Shown here piece by piece: positions 45,337 to 57,929 of a DNA stretch of 64,000 nucleotides; the first letter of the stretch is position 1; each line of letters opens with the position of its first letter. Origin of the DNA: Saururus chinensis. Lineage: Eukaryota; Streptophyta; Magnoliopsida; Piperales; Saururaceae. The notes under the pieces are model-generated. The model worked only from the letters and a program-made list of their open reading frames with translations. It made no database searches and was not told the DNA's origin. The stretch covers positions 10,845,001 to 10,909,000 of the forward strand of contig CP141148.1 in the NCBI GenBank assembly GCA_035235625.1. The letters run 5' to 3'. The position numbers and the translations under genes are program-made.

Positions 45337-48300
45337 ATATAAAAGATATTATTTTTCCCACTCCACTTTTTATCTAACAAAAGCTTACTCCAATTGGACT
45401 GAGAAAAGTAGATCCCCCAATTGTTAGGCGAGGTCCACACTTTTTTTTATCCAATCAAAACTTAAGAGTAAGATTTTGTTGAACAGAAAGTAGAGTAGGG
45501 TAATCAACATCTATATATAAAGAGACACACTAATATATACAAAAAACACAAATACAACTCCAACAACCAAGTCGAATATTACTCTTGAATGCCAAATCAC
45601 AGCCAGACTCTTGGGGAGTGGGCTGGTGTAACTGCATAATCTTTAAGGGTCTAGGATTAGATTCTTTCTAGTTAAATTGTTGCCAACAATTGAAAGTTTG
45701 GAGTACACTATACATCACATCAAGTGTATAATACTCACCATCTAAATTTTATAGATTAACAATTTTCAAATTATTCTAATTAATCTAAGGATTAATTTAT
45801 TAATATAACATGTAATAGATTAAAAATGACCCTAATTAATAACTATCTCGATGGCAAAAAATTAAACATTCAAACACATAACACCCAATATTTTTTAGGA
45901 ATAGTTAAGAAGCATTCGGGTCCATTCAACAGGCGGATGATGATCAGTCGGCTCAAGGGGATAGATGGGTTTTTTGCCCCCTGTTATAGCTCAATGTGCA
46001 CCGGGCACATATGTGCCCGATGTACGTAAACGACTCATATTTTTCACATAGGAAACTCATTTGGGGAAACCACAAGACTTCATCTAGCCTTTTAAAATTT
46101 ACTATGTAGAAAAGTTTTATATAAGTCACTTTAGTACAATCCTCTAATTTATTTAAGACGCACTTGATTTCTTGTCAAGTCAACATCCTTTGGTTGCACG
46201 TCCATTGTATCATCTTTTCTACCACAATGGTCTTCAATATTCAAAGCACATGGTCATCTCCATATCTCCAATAAAAATCACAACCACAATACCGTAATCA
46301 CCTTTTGGTAATTAGACTCCAATAAAATTATCAAAGTAAGAATTTTTTATATTGGGGCTTATGAAAAACTCTCAAGACAATCCTCTCATAGAATAAAAAC
46401 AATCTCAGTAGGTTTGATTGATTCAAGACATAGAAAAAAGCAAGGAAAGACCACTTAAATAGGATAGTTTGAGAAGCACAAGTGCATAGAGACAAAAATT
46501 ACCTCTAAATGAAACTAAGGCTTTTTGTCAGCAAAGTAGGCTTCTCATTCTTGGGTTTTTGCCAAATACATCTACTTATAAGTAGGGTAGGTCAAACTAT
46601 ATGTGTCACCTCATAATTTCTAAAGAAAAATTCACTTTTTTATATTAAAAAACTTTTATTTAACCATTGGTGACCATCGATATGTCGATGAAGCTACCGA
46701 TGGAAATGTATTTTCACTATTGGCAAGCATCAACATATCAATGAGTTGCCAATGATAATTATATGCAGCAGTTATCACAGAATACAAAATAGTTGAGCAA
46801 TTTTAGGCTTTACGAGTAGTTACTCAATATTTAAGGAGTAGAAACTGACTTTGAGGGGGGGAAGGAGTCTACGGAGAGGCCAATTGCAGGTGGCTGATTG
46901 TTCAGAGGTCATTTAGGAAGAACGTATGCTAGAGAGAGAAGGAGGATTGCACTTCAAGGTAGGATTACTTTCTAAACTCTAGATCTTAAATGAAATACTC
47001 TGTTTCTGATTTTCTTCAAGTTCTTCATGATTGGGAACTTGTATTTTAATTGTATTTAAGAAAATTACAGTGTTTGACATGGTTTTCAATTAGTACTTGA
47101 GATTTTGTTGATTATAGCTGGAATTTTGGTCCAAGTAGCTTAATTCTTCATTATAGAAAGATTTATACTCAATTTTCATGATAAAAATATGTTTGAATTG
47201 AATTCCAAGTATTTAGTCTCAAAATATTGATCACCGGTGAGATCACTGACATGTCGGTGAACATACCAACGAGAGAAAGAGGATGAAGAGAATTCTGCTT
47301 GCTTGGAGTGGTATGCATGATATTTTGGTCATCAAGAGTAGGGTTGGTGCATCAATTAGGTGTCGATGGAAAAGGCTGATTGACCACCATCCCATTATAA
47401 GTATGGTTTGACACGTTGGTAAACTCATCAATTGAAATCAATGAGGTAGCCAATTGTGGGCAAGGGGGGATTCGAACCCCCGACATCATGGTTGGTAGCC
47501 ATGTGTGGCTGATATATCCATTCAAAAAATAAAGGGTAGTTTTATTTATCAATAACTATGGTCTTGGATCATTTTAGTTGGAAAATGCTCAAATATTTGG
47601 GGTTGCATAAGTGATCAAGGGGTGGTAATTTTGCCATGGAGATTGGGGGGGTTGGGGTTTCTCAGGGCAAATGAAGAAGGGGTTGACAAGGAGTAGAGAT
47701 AGTCATTAGACTCGCCCATTTTTACCCATGTCATAGGATTTATGGGAAATCTTCTCAAGGAGGAGATTGCTTGGAACACTAGATTTCTAGTAAATACGGC
47801 TATAAATTTTAGATTTATTTTCCAAAAAAAAAGAGATGCCCCAAAATTCTATGGACCTAAATAGGATTTTACTGATTTCAGCCAAATCTTTTGTAAATCT
47901 TGTCCTTAAATCAGTTACAAATGCCCCCAAGTATTGACTAAGTCCTATATTGTGACCATATCACTTAAAATCCTTGTAATTCTATGTAATCTTCATGATT
48001 GGAGCAAACTGAGCGATCCTCTTGTTGAGACCGAGGGAGAATTTTAAAAGCTTTACATGGTATTCGCCCAAGTTGGTCTTGGAAATTCCTCTTTATGGAG
48101 TCCTCCACTTCCACAACCTCATCTCAATTGAAACTACTTATTAAGTTGCTTCATGTGGTAAAGTTTATCTCACAGGAAGTGCCTGTGAAACTTGCCTTGA
48201 AGAATTTTTTACTTTTGTGTTTGCATGTTGCCGTACTGCACAAACATAGTCTCCTTTGGGTTAATTCGTAACCGGAGAAACTATGCCCTTCTATCACCAT

Positions 48301-48395
48301 CCCAAATTTGAGATGTGAGTATGGTTAGATCAACTTGTCCTTACATATGGTTGATCAATTCCCTACTTGTTGACAGTGAAACTAGGGGTCTTCAC
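45337..48395. other. Intergenic, repeat-like, no gene seen
   Basis: No supported coding region. A perfect 18-bp palindrome (CGGGCACA/TGTGCCCG) lies at 46002-46019. ACATGTCGGTGA-type motifs at about 46680 and 47240 recur elsewhere in the window. GGGGATTCGAACCCC at about 47464 resembles a tRNA T-arm but no cloverleaf fits. Confidence 0.5.
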
Positions 48396-49079
48396 TGTAA
48401 TGCCCCATTTTTTTTATTATATCTAACCCAAGGAGTTAGTAATAATTATATATTTTTATATAGGATTTATGGAGTTTTGAGGGATGAAATTCCCATATGT
48501 GTGTAGAGCTTGAAGTAACGAGTGCAACAAATTAAAGAACACAAGAAATAGATGTCGGGAGTGAAAGTTACGACCTCAAGAAACATGCCACATGGGCAGG
48601 ATACACTTGGAAAGTATAGGAGAAACTACCTATGTGGGGTCTAGTCTCAAAGGGCTCGTCTATATGAGGTCATCGGTACCAATAACATGATATTCTAAGT
48701 TCAGCATAGGAAGTTATTGCGTTTTGAAGTTGCATTGTTATTTAAATAAAATAATACTAAAAAAATAATAAAAAAGAGGAAAATGACAAAATAGCAAGCA
48801 TCAGCCAACATCCGTCAGCCCACCCATTCATAGGATGGGGCCCACGGTCATGGGCTGGGCTAGCACGATGGCTCAGTCGCATGCTGTATGGGCTCACAAT
48901 GCTTGGCCCGTGCGCCGAGCGCAATCCTATGTTACACTTGCATCTTTTCCCTATAAATAAGGAAGAGTTGTTTAGCTCCAAAGAGTTTTTTTGCACATTC
49001 TAAGTTCGATTTTACCCATTCAAAAGCTATTCTTAGCTAATTTAATGGTGCTCTACAAAATGGAAGGGCTCATTCCTCG

Positions 49080-49650
49080 AGTTGGCAACTCTAGAGGGAA
49101 AAAGAGCCTGATCATGAGGAAGCTCTATCTAATGCCTTCGGGCCTAGAGAGAGAGAGAGAGAGAGAGAGAGAAGTAGCCCTGAGTAAGGGGAACGTCTAT
49201 CCACCATTGTTGGGCCACAATAAGAGAAGTGGCCCACAGTAAAGGGAGGCTCTATCCTCTACTGACGGCCACAGAGAGAGAGAGAGAGAAACATCCCGGG
49301 CAAGGTGAGGTTATGTCCACCGCCATCAAGCTTGCAAAGAGAAACGTCCCTCGGTAAGGGGATGTTCTATCTACTGCCTACTAGCGCTAAAAGAGAGAAA
49401 TGTCTCCAAGTAAATGGAGGTTATGTCTATCGCCTTTGGGCACAAAGAGCGAGAAAAACCTTGGGAAAAGGAAGGATCTGCCTATTGCCTTTGGGCATAA
49501 TGAGATAAGCATCCTGGGTAATGGGAGCTTTTGTTGGCCACCTTTGGGCTGGAAAGGGAGAAACGTTCCAAAGCAAGAGGAGGCTCCACCCATCGTCTCC
49601 AGACCTGAAGGGGAAGATGCCCTAAAGGAATGGCAAATGTCGAACGCTAC
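49080..49650 (+). repeat. Degenerate ~60-bp tandem repeat inside the solo LTR
   Basis: About nine units of roughly 55-65 bp share the pattern GAGAAA-CGTCCC-GGTAAGGGGAGG-TCTATC-CCGCC-TTTGGGC. Two units have expanded (GA)n tracts (49147-49172 and 49273-49289). The reverse complement of the same unit occurs in both LTRs of the nested element (about 51170-51365 and 53395-53590). Open frames through it are repeat artefacts. Confidence 0.8.
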
Positions 49651-50102
49651 TACTTCTAAAAATCCTAGGGGAGTAAGTGTTTCTAACTTTCTATTTTAAT
49701 ATTTATTTAAATAAATGAATGTGCATCTTAAGTAGTTAACTTAAGATGTAGAATGAGATATATGTTTTGTTCTGATTTGATTTGTTCTGATATGCTTTAC
49801 TTTGATATATTCTGATATGTTATGATATGCTCTATTTTGATATGCTCTAATATGATATGCTTTGCTCTATTTTGCTCAGTTTTGTGAAAGAAAGAGTTGT
49901 CTGACTCCGATGATTTATTGGCTTCCATTTAACTCCAATGATTTATTAGATTTCTGTATGAATTTGAATAATTTATCAGATATGAATATTTTGACGTATA
50001 TGATTTTGTATTGTTGATGCATGTATTAGCCGTTAGGCAAAACTACATTTGGATTTGATCATATAAGAACAACATTGTAGATGTTATCCAATACTAAGTA
50101 GG

Positions 50103-52111
50103 TGTAGTGCCCTGACTTTTTAAATTATTTTAAAGGTCGAAGTGCCACCAATTCGTAATTATAAGCGATTCAAGATCAACGGTGTACAAAAGAGTAATTT
50201 TTCATTGATTTATGTAATTTCAAAAACTTTACAAAGCAAGGCCTATCATGCCTTAACAAAATGAAAGTTGTGCACGTCCAAAATTAATATATAATAAAAG
50301 AATGTAGTAAAGTAAATTAACAACGTAGATCTTTCGAAGTTCTACAAGCAATCTACATCGACATCACTTCTTCATTCAGACCTGCAACGTCTAGGGGTGG
50401 GTGAGCATAATTATACTCAGTAGATAGAGTTCAATTCTATTAGCATGCCAAAACATAAAGTATAAATAAATATGCATAAAATATTCTCATCATAATTTAT
50501 ATTCAATTCAAAATAATATTATCGACTAACCGAATCCGATGCATTTTTTATACAAAAAGTCAGATAAAATAGTTCTTCACATAATCCGATAAACTCGGAT
50601 AAATCGTTCATAAGCAGAATCTGATAAATAATTTAAAATTAGATAAATCATCATTTACAAAAATGTCTCCTATACTGGAGTGACATACACCTGGCTTGTG
50701 GGGCAACAAGATCAGAATGAAGAGGATACTCCCACAATATCCAATTTTATGGGCGCACCATATGACATAATAGGTGGTACCTAGGAGTCATAACTCCTAT
50801 AGCTTTTGGCCTTTATGCCAAATAGCTACCCTTCAAAAACTGATAATAGTTTTTGGGTTTTATATCAAATAACTACCCTTCAAATCCGGTCATAATCATT
50901 CATAAATATAATTCAAATAATAATAATATCTTAAAGTTTGTATCACAATAAAATCCATCTTAGAGGTGTACAATACGCTATTATCTTAGCATTCGCCCGA
51001 CCCTAGTAAATATCATCCTTTTTAGAAGTAGTATTTTCTTTAAGAGGGAAGTAAATTACGAATTAGAATGCCTAGTCATAGCATAGAATTAGAGCTTAAA
51101 ACCACCTACCCTTCGTTCTTGAAATTGATTGGAGTAATGCCTGACAATCAAAGCCTTGTGTCGATAGAGAGCTTAGGAGCGGCGGGCGAAACCTCCCCTC
51201 GCGTTGGGGCAAAATCTCCTTTTGGGCTTGGAAGCGGCAGATAGATTCTCCCCTTGCGTCGGGACGATTCCTCCTTTAAGCTTGAAAGCAGCGAACATGG
51301 TCTCCTCTTGCGATAGGACAAATTCTTCATCCTAGCCTGAAAGCGGCAAACTGAGCCTCCCCTTACCCTAGCCCATTCCCCGCTTTAGAGTAGCTAACTC
51401 GAAAAACACACCCCTCTACGAAGTAGAGCTCAGTTGAATTAGCTAGGAACAGTTTTTGAATGGAAGAAATTAGATGAAAAATAGCTTAGAAATAGGGTTT
51501 AGAAGTTTAACGGCGGGTAGAGGTCAGAAGAGAAACAGAGAAGAAAATTTGAGGCAAGTTGGAAACATCCCCTCTCTCTCTATTTATAGTAAAATGAGCC
51601 ATTGGATACACTCCACATGGCATGCATACAATGGTTAAAAAAAGGCGTTGCATCAACACAAGCCATGGTGCCACTTGCTACTGCAGGTAGCAACAATTTA
51701 TATTTTTTTTAAAATTTTTGTTTTTAAATTAAAACAAAAATTTAAACTTCAAATATGCATAACTCTTTATCCCGAACTTGGAATTGTATGTTCTTAATAC
51801 CGTTGGACTCGTATTGACGAGCCTTTTGAAACAAGACCGCATAATGGTATGTTTACCCGTTAATTTAAAGTAGGTCCCACCTATGACATGCTTCTCGAGG
51901 TCAAAGCCTACTATACCGGAGTCCGTTTGAGAAATTCTTGGGCTTGATACGTTTACCTCTCCGAGCCCTATCGAATATCTTAAGGCTGCTCTAAACGAAT
52001 CAAGCTTCAAATAGTCTAATTTTAAGAAGAAAAAAATATTATTGGGCCTTAAAACTTGTTAATGGGTCCAAATGTTCGAATTTCAAAATATTGAAATTTC
52101 GGGGAGTTACA
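50103..52111 (-). repeat. 3' LTR of the nested element
   Basis: 2009 bp; TG...CA termini on the minus strand (TGTAACTCCCCG... to ...GGGCACTACA). Contains three to four ~60-bp GGCAAGGGGAG-type tandem units near 51170-51365. Confidence 0.9.
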
Positions 52112-52124
52112 AACTACCCCCTTA
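52112..52124 (-). other. Polypurine tract
   Basis: On the minus strand AAGGGGGTAGTT directly precedes the TGTAAC start of the 3' LTR, the expected place for plus-strand DNA priming. Confidence 0.8.
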
Positions 52125-52306
52125 CAAAAATTTTGTCCTCAAAATTTACATAAAATAATTATTCTTAAAATTATATTAACATCCTAAATACTTCCTAAAA
52201 TGAAAACAATGTTTTGAGAATAAAATAATATTTTTTAAAAATATATTTACTATAATAATTTTTATACTAAAATACTTAGCTACCCATTTGTAGACAGTGG
52301 AACCTC

Positions 52307-52319
52307 GACTCTGATACCA
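52307..52319 (-). other. Primer binding site (initiator tRNA-Met type)
   Basis: TGGTATCAGAGTC on the minus strand, two bases after the 5' LTR end. It matches the TGGTATCAGAGC complement of the tRNA-iMet 3' end except near its last bases. Confidence 0.9.
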
Positions 52320-52321
52320 AT

Positions 52322-54371
52322 TGTAGTACCCCAACTTTTTAAATTACTTTAAAGGTCAGAGTGCAGCCAATTCGTAAATATAAGCGGGCCAAGATCAACC
52401 GTGTACAAAAGAGTAACTTTTTATTGATTTATGTAATTACAACATTTTTACAAAACAAGGCTTATCATGCCTTAACAAAATCAAAGTCGTGCACGTCCAA
52501 AATTAATACATAATAAAAACACATAGTAAAGTAAATTAATAATGTAGATATTTTGAAGTTCTATAGGCAATCTACATCAGCATCAACTTCTTCATTCGGA
52601 CCTGCAACATCTAGGGGTGGGTGAGTATAATTATACTCAGTAGATAGAGTTAAATTCTATTAGAATGATAAAATATAAAACATAAATAAATATGCATAAA
52701 ATATTCTCATCATAATTTATATTCAAAAGTCGGTTCAAAATAATATTATCAACTAACCAAATCTGACACATTTCTTATACAAAAAGTTAGATAAAATAGT
52801 TTTTCATTGAATTCGGTAAACTCAGATAAATAGGTCATAAGCAAAATCTGATAAACAATTTAAAATAAGATAAATAATCATTCACAGAATGTCGCCGATA
52901 CCTGAGCAACATACACCGGTGTTCGTGAGGCAATGAGATAAGAATGAAGAGGATCTTCCCAAGACATCCAACTTCATGCGCGCACCATATGCCATAATAG
53001 GAGGTACTTAGGAGTCATAACTCCGATAACTTTTGGGCTTTATACCAAATAGCTACCCTTAAAAAACTGATGATAGTTTTTGGGCTTTATACCAAATAAC
53101 TACTCTTCAATAATCATTCGTAAATGTAATTTAAATAATAATAATACCTTAAAGTTCATATCACGATAAAATCCATCTTAGAGGTGTACGATACGCTATT
53201 ATCTTAGCATTTGCCTGACCCCTAGTAAATATCATCCTTTTTCAAAATAATATTTTATTTAAGAGGCAGATAAATTACGAAATAGAACGCCTAGTCGTAG
53301 CACAGAATTAGAGCTTAAAACCACATACCCTTCGTTCTTAAAATTGACATGAGTAATGAACGGCGGTCAAAGCCTTGTTTCGATTGTGGGCTTAAGAGCG
53401 GTGGCCGGAACCTCCCCTCGTGCCTGGGCAAGATCTCATTTTGGGCTCAGAAGTAGCAGACATATTTTCCCCTTGCATCAGGACGATTCCTCCTTCCAGC
53501 TCAAAAGCAGTGGACAAGGCCTCCTCTTGCAGTAGGACAAATTCTTCATCCCGGCCCGAAAGCGGCAGACAGAGCCTCCCCTTACCCCGGGTCATTCCCC
53601 CTTTAGAGTATGTAACTTGAAAAATACACTTCTCTACGACGTAGAGCTCCCTCAAATTAGCTAGGAACGGTTTTTTAATAGAAGACGTCAGACAAATAAT
53701 GGCTTAGAAATGGTGTTTAAAAGTTTGACAGCGGGTAGAGGTCAGAAGAGAAACATAAAAGAAAATTTGAGGTGATTTGGAAACATCCCCCTCCCTCTAT
53801 TTATAGTAAAATGAGCCATTGTTTGCATGCCACATGGCATGCATACAATGGTTAAAAAAAGGTGTTGAGTTAGCACTGACACACAGGCCATGGCGCTGTG
53901 TCAGGGGTTGGGTGCATCCGTGATAGCAGGCCATGGTGAGGCAGCAATAATTTTATATTTTTCTATTTTTTTAAAAAAATTCTTTTTTAAATTAAAACAA
54001 AATAAAATTTCAAATAGGCGTAACTCTTTACCCCAAACTGGGAACCATGCATTCTTAGTACCGTTGGACTTATATCGACAAACCCTTCAAAACAAGACCA
54101 CACAAGGGTATGTTTACCCACCTAATTTAAAGTGGGTCTCGCCTACAACACACTTCTCGAGGCCATAGCCTTCTTTACTGATGTTTGTTTGACACGTTCT
54201 TGGGATCGATACATTTGTCTCTCCGTGCCCTATAGAATATCTTAAGGCTCCTCCAAACGAATCAAGCTCCAAATGGTATGATTTTAAGAAAAACCATTAT
54301 TTGGGCCTTACAACTCGTTAATGGGCCTAAACGTTCAAATTTCAAAAATATTGAAATTTCAGGGTGTTACA
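52322..54371 (-). repeat. 5' LTR of the nested element
   Basis: 2050 bp; direct partner of 50103-52111, with small indels. Begins TGTAACACCCTG on the minus strand and ends GGGGTACTACA. Confidence 0.9.
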
Positions 54372-54581
54372 ATAGGTAACCAACAACATGACAATGTGTT
54401 GGCCTTATCTAAATTAGTATAAATATAAGTTTGTTCTGAGCGCTAAAACTCCATTGTGAATAGAGGAATGTTATAGCTCTTGCACATAGAGGCCGCTCCT
54501 AGATCGTTGGATAATTTTAAAAATTTTACTCCGATATAGTTTTCTAAAACCTCGGGTCAGGTTACAACCTGAGTTGTTACA

Positions 54582-55084
54582 TTCATGGATGTCCATTATC
54601 TAGTTGTTCGCCCATGTTTGTATTTATACTAGGGGAACATTTTTTTATGTCTAAAGCGAACATGGATACGGACACAGACCAACTAATTTTGTTCACCCTA
54701 ATAGGGGGCTACAGATGTGGACAAATAATTGTCTATGTTTGAGGACATCTATATTTGCCCATTTTAATAGTAATAGGGACCATAGTTAAAAAAATAGGGA
54801 TGGCTTTTGGACAATGGAAAATGATAAAAAAATTGCGATATGGTAGCTATGTAGCGAGTTAGGACTTAGCTTAACATATTACATAGCTATTAAATACTAA
54901 GAATTGACTTTTTTAGTGTATTGTCTGTGTCCGTATGTGTTTGCCCATGTCCATGGCAGAAGGATTTGGACATAACATAATATGGACCGGTGCGAACACA
55001 GATGAAAGATATGCATATAGGGATGGACATGAACAACCCTTTGTTTGCGTCCATTTTTGTCCATGTGCACCCCTAGGTGAAATT
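54582..55084. other. Unclassified repetitive DNA
   Basis: Multiple TGGACA / TGTCCAT / GGACATG motifs in both orientations (for example near 54587, 54940 and 55030) suggest a degraded hAT-like MITE. Ends were not defined and there is no gene. Confidence 0.4.
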
Positions 55085-55404
55085 ACACATGACTTTTGGC
55101 TAATGCACGAGCACCTCTAGGAGACTCATTCCATGCACAAGTTCAACATATGAAAACTAAACTCCAAACATTGTCAAAAGGTTCAAAAAATATTACTAAA
55201 TTTGTTCAATTCACAAAAACTCTCACCCTGGGTCTTACTAATGATGGTAAAAAGATTGATGATGACAACTTCATCCACATGATTCTTCATGACCTTGGCT
55301 GGGGGTTTTATTTGATGGTAGCAATGATCAATATTGTTGAACAGTCTTTTGTTCATAGTGCTAGAACATATGTGGCATATTTTGTAATTGGCTTCATTTC
55401 ATAG

Positions 55405-56610
55405 AACAAAACTTTATCCATTCATGTAATTGAGTCTTAGAAGTCTCATTTAGTTTGTAGTATTAAGTTATATTTAGAAGTGATAGACTTGAAGTATTGG
55501 AGCAGGCATGTTTCAAGGATTCAAGGTGGAAGACTTAAGTGATTAAAATTTGAAGCTTAAGGTAAGAATCATACACATACACACACACACACACGCAAAG
55601 ACATATACTTACAATTATTGAGTATTTTTCATATTTGAGTGTGAGAAAAAGAATGAAAAAGAAAAGGAGCAAAAGTAGTAAATTGGTTATAAGCGATTAA
55701 TTGGCTTTGAAATGTAAATCGATATGGCATGAATGAAGTTGAGATTTTGTTGAATTATAAACTGATAGATTGTGAAGGTGTAACAATAGATTGAGAAAAG
55801 TCCAGTAATATGAATAATCGATCACCACACACTGGATTGAATGGTATACCTCCAATAATATAATTGATAGATCGGATGATTGAAAAGATAGATCAATTTT
55901 AATGTTGAGAGAAATTCATACAAAGAACGATTGATTGCCCTATGGAACAATCAATCAACCTATAAGCAAATACTTAGTTTAAGTTAAATTGAGAATATTT
56001 ATTTCCAAGTAAAACATCAAAACCCTAGCTGACTTAGACAAGTATTTAAACGCTTTATTGTGATGAATTGAAGATAAGGGATGAAGATTTTTTAGAGAAA
56101 AAGAAGTAGAGTTTTATTCCTTCCAACCACCTTTGATCATATTGAGTGAAAACAATTGAAAGGTAAGAGATTTGATTCTTAAACATCTAATGAATTGAAT
56201 TGAGAGCATTGTGAATCCACATCACACCAAGCACAAGGTTTTTGTTGAAGGCTTATCAAGAAAGATATTGATGGAGCTTCAACAAGATCAATCATGAAGA
56301 ACTATGATTGAGGGTTGTACTAGTAAAGAAGACAAAATTCAAGCTCAAAAGGTAAAGCACTAAGAAGAACTTTAAGGCCAACAAACATCTAAAGAAGGGA
56401 CTTATAGTATGGATGTAGGTTGCTAGTCTTCAATCTTATATGTTCTAAGCTTCATAGTGTATTGAGTTTAACCGGTGGACATGTTATATGTTTTTTTCCA
56501 TAGTTTGGGTTTTCACATTAACATCACTTGTGTTGTATTGTGTGGAGCGCTTGCTTGGTTTATATTAATAGTTTTTTGCTTTAATTTGTTGCACATCAAG
56601 GCTGTTGTAG
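55405..56610. repeat. Interruption within the copia gag, related to 62000-63270
   Basis: No coding domain. A GTGTGAGAAAAAGAATGA phrase at about 55640 also occurs at about 62227, and both stretches continue with similar ATTAATTGG / GATCGAT-rich sequence and AATTGAAG tails. It probably represents an LTR of a family also present at 62000-63270. Short (CA)n at 55576-55593. Confidence 0.5.
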
Positions 56611-56938
56611 TTATTTGTCATCAATAGGCATTTGGACTAAAACTAGTATTATGACTGATGAGGTAGTATCTCTAATACTTGATTTTGAATTAAAGCTAAC
56701 TCACCTCAAGGGATTGCAAGATTCATTTGTTACCTTTTTCTCTAGTCGTGGTTCTTGTCATGGGGTACTGCTCACCATGGTGTTGGTTGAGGCTAGTTTA
56801 GAGAAAAAGGGGGGCACCAAGCTGCCACCAACACCCCAAATGCCCCTTCCTCTGCTTGGCTCATCCTCACACCATAACTATCACGACTTCCATGGTTGTG
56901 GGTGTTGTCAAACCTTTGGTCAGATTGCATGCTTTAAG

Positions 56939-57929
56939 TTAGTGTGGCTGGGCCAGTTTGACTGGGTTTAACCAGGCCCGATAAAAAATTTGGGCTGAGA
57001 AATCCAGGTCACATGGCAAAGTTAACCTGGGTAGATTATGGCAACTCAACTGGTTGAACCGGTAACCCTGATGACCAGGCCGATCCGGGTTGAAAAAAAA
57101 TAAGAGGGGAAGCTGAGGCCGGGTGGTTTCTCTGCCGTTGGGGTCAAGCAACCATGATTGGCTCGTGAAGCTTCACCAGCAGCCGGAAGAACATGTACAT
57201 TTACAAGAGCGTGTGCAAATTGGAAGATATAGGGTCACGTGATATCACGTGTTTTGAAAAATTAATCGACTCGCGTTGCTTTCAGTGACGCTGGTTAAGC
57301 TTCACCAGCTCAACACGATTCGGGGTCAAGTGGGCTGCTGGGGAGGGGAAAAGGGGAAGGAGAAGGTCTGGCCATCATACAACCGCACATAATTTACATC
57401 ATACTTAGAATCGAAGAAGAAAAAAACTAATTGAGGAGCCTTTGATTCTTGGAGTTGGGAAGCATCAGTTCATTAAGAAGAACAAACCCACCAAGCCAAT
57501 GATTGCAACCAGTCCGCCTCATCTGCTTCCTTCTCCAAATCCCACCCACCGGCATCCTCTTACCCCATGCATAAGCTTGCTTCAGAGACACAGAAGATCT
57601 TCCCTCCATCCAAAACTACCCAACAATTTCCAGCCCTCCTACATAAATACACAAAAAACTAAAAATGAAAAAGCAACAGTAGGCTAGTAGCAGAGAAGGG
57701 GAAGAGAAAGAGGTGCGAGACAGAGAGTTGGGTCTTGGAAGGAGCAAAGAGAGCCTTTGGAGGAGGCCGCGAAAGGATTAAGAGGTGAAATCCTCTGTTG
57801 AGGCATTAGGTGGAGAGTTGGGGGGAGTGGGAGTATTTATATTAAGCGGGCCAACCCGGGTTAACCCCGGGTTGAACCGTTTGAACTGGTCCGACCATTA
57901 TTCCGGGTCAAGGGTGGGTATTAAAACAC
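56939..57929. mobile_element. Non-autonomous MULE-type insertion in the copia zinc knuckle
   Basis: A perfect 9-bp direct duplication TGCTTTAAG flanks the unit (56930-56938 and 57930-57938). Joining the flanks restores the reading across the copia zinc-knuckle region. The ends are rich in opposed CCGGGTT / AACCCGG / GGTTGAACC motifs (56950-57090 and 57845-57910). The 991-bp interior has no recognised protein. The duplication length points to Mutator-type transposition; terminal repeat identity is weak. Confidence 0.8.

Larger units (their letters stand above)
50103..54371 (-). mobile_element. Complete non-autonomous LTR retrotransposon without coding region
   Basis: Two direct copies (50103-52111 and 52322-54371) bound a 210-bp interior. 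On the minus strand the order is LTR starting TGTAACACCCTGAAATTTC, two-base spacer, primer binding site TGGTATCAGAGTC (52319-52307, matching the initiator-tRNA-Met type site), interior, polypurine tract AAGGGGGTAGTT (about 52112-52124), and second LTR. Flanks GTAGG (50098-50102) and ATAGG (54372-54376) agree at 4/5. The interior cannot encode gag or pol, so the element must have been mobilised in trans, like LARD/TRIM elements but with long LTRs and a tiny interior. The LTRs have diverged noticeably, so insertion is not recent. Confidence 0.92.
48396..54581 (+). mobile_element. Solo LTR split by a nested retrotransposon
   Basis: The outer element starts TGTAATGCCCC at 48396 and ends GAGTTGTTACA at 54581. 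Flanks are TTCAC (48391-48395) and TTCAT (54582-54586), a 4/5 match. Removing the nested insertion 50103-54371 leaves about 1.9 kb, close to the 2.0-kb LTRs of the inserted element. Both share an unusual ~60-bp tandem repeat in opposite orientations. It is therefore best read as a solo LTR of a related family in plus orientation. No internal coding domain is seen. Confidence 0.75.

Noticed and set aside
47430..47530. tRNA gene suggested by GGGGGTTCGAATCCCC on the minus strand
   Set aside because: The T-arm-like hairpin is there, but the flanks do not give a pairing 7-bp acceptor stem with D and anticodon arms. Similar GGGACTTGAACCC text occurs in a repeat at 5256, so it looks repeat-derived.
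49400..49699. 99-codon frame in the LTR
   Set aside because: Made of the ~60-bp tandem repeat; the minus-strand frames over the same repeat are equally open.
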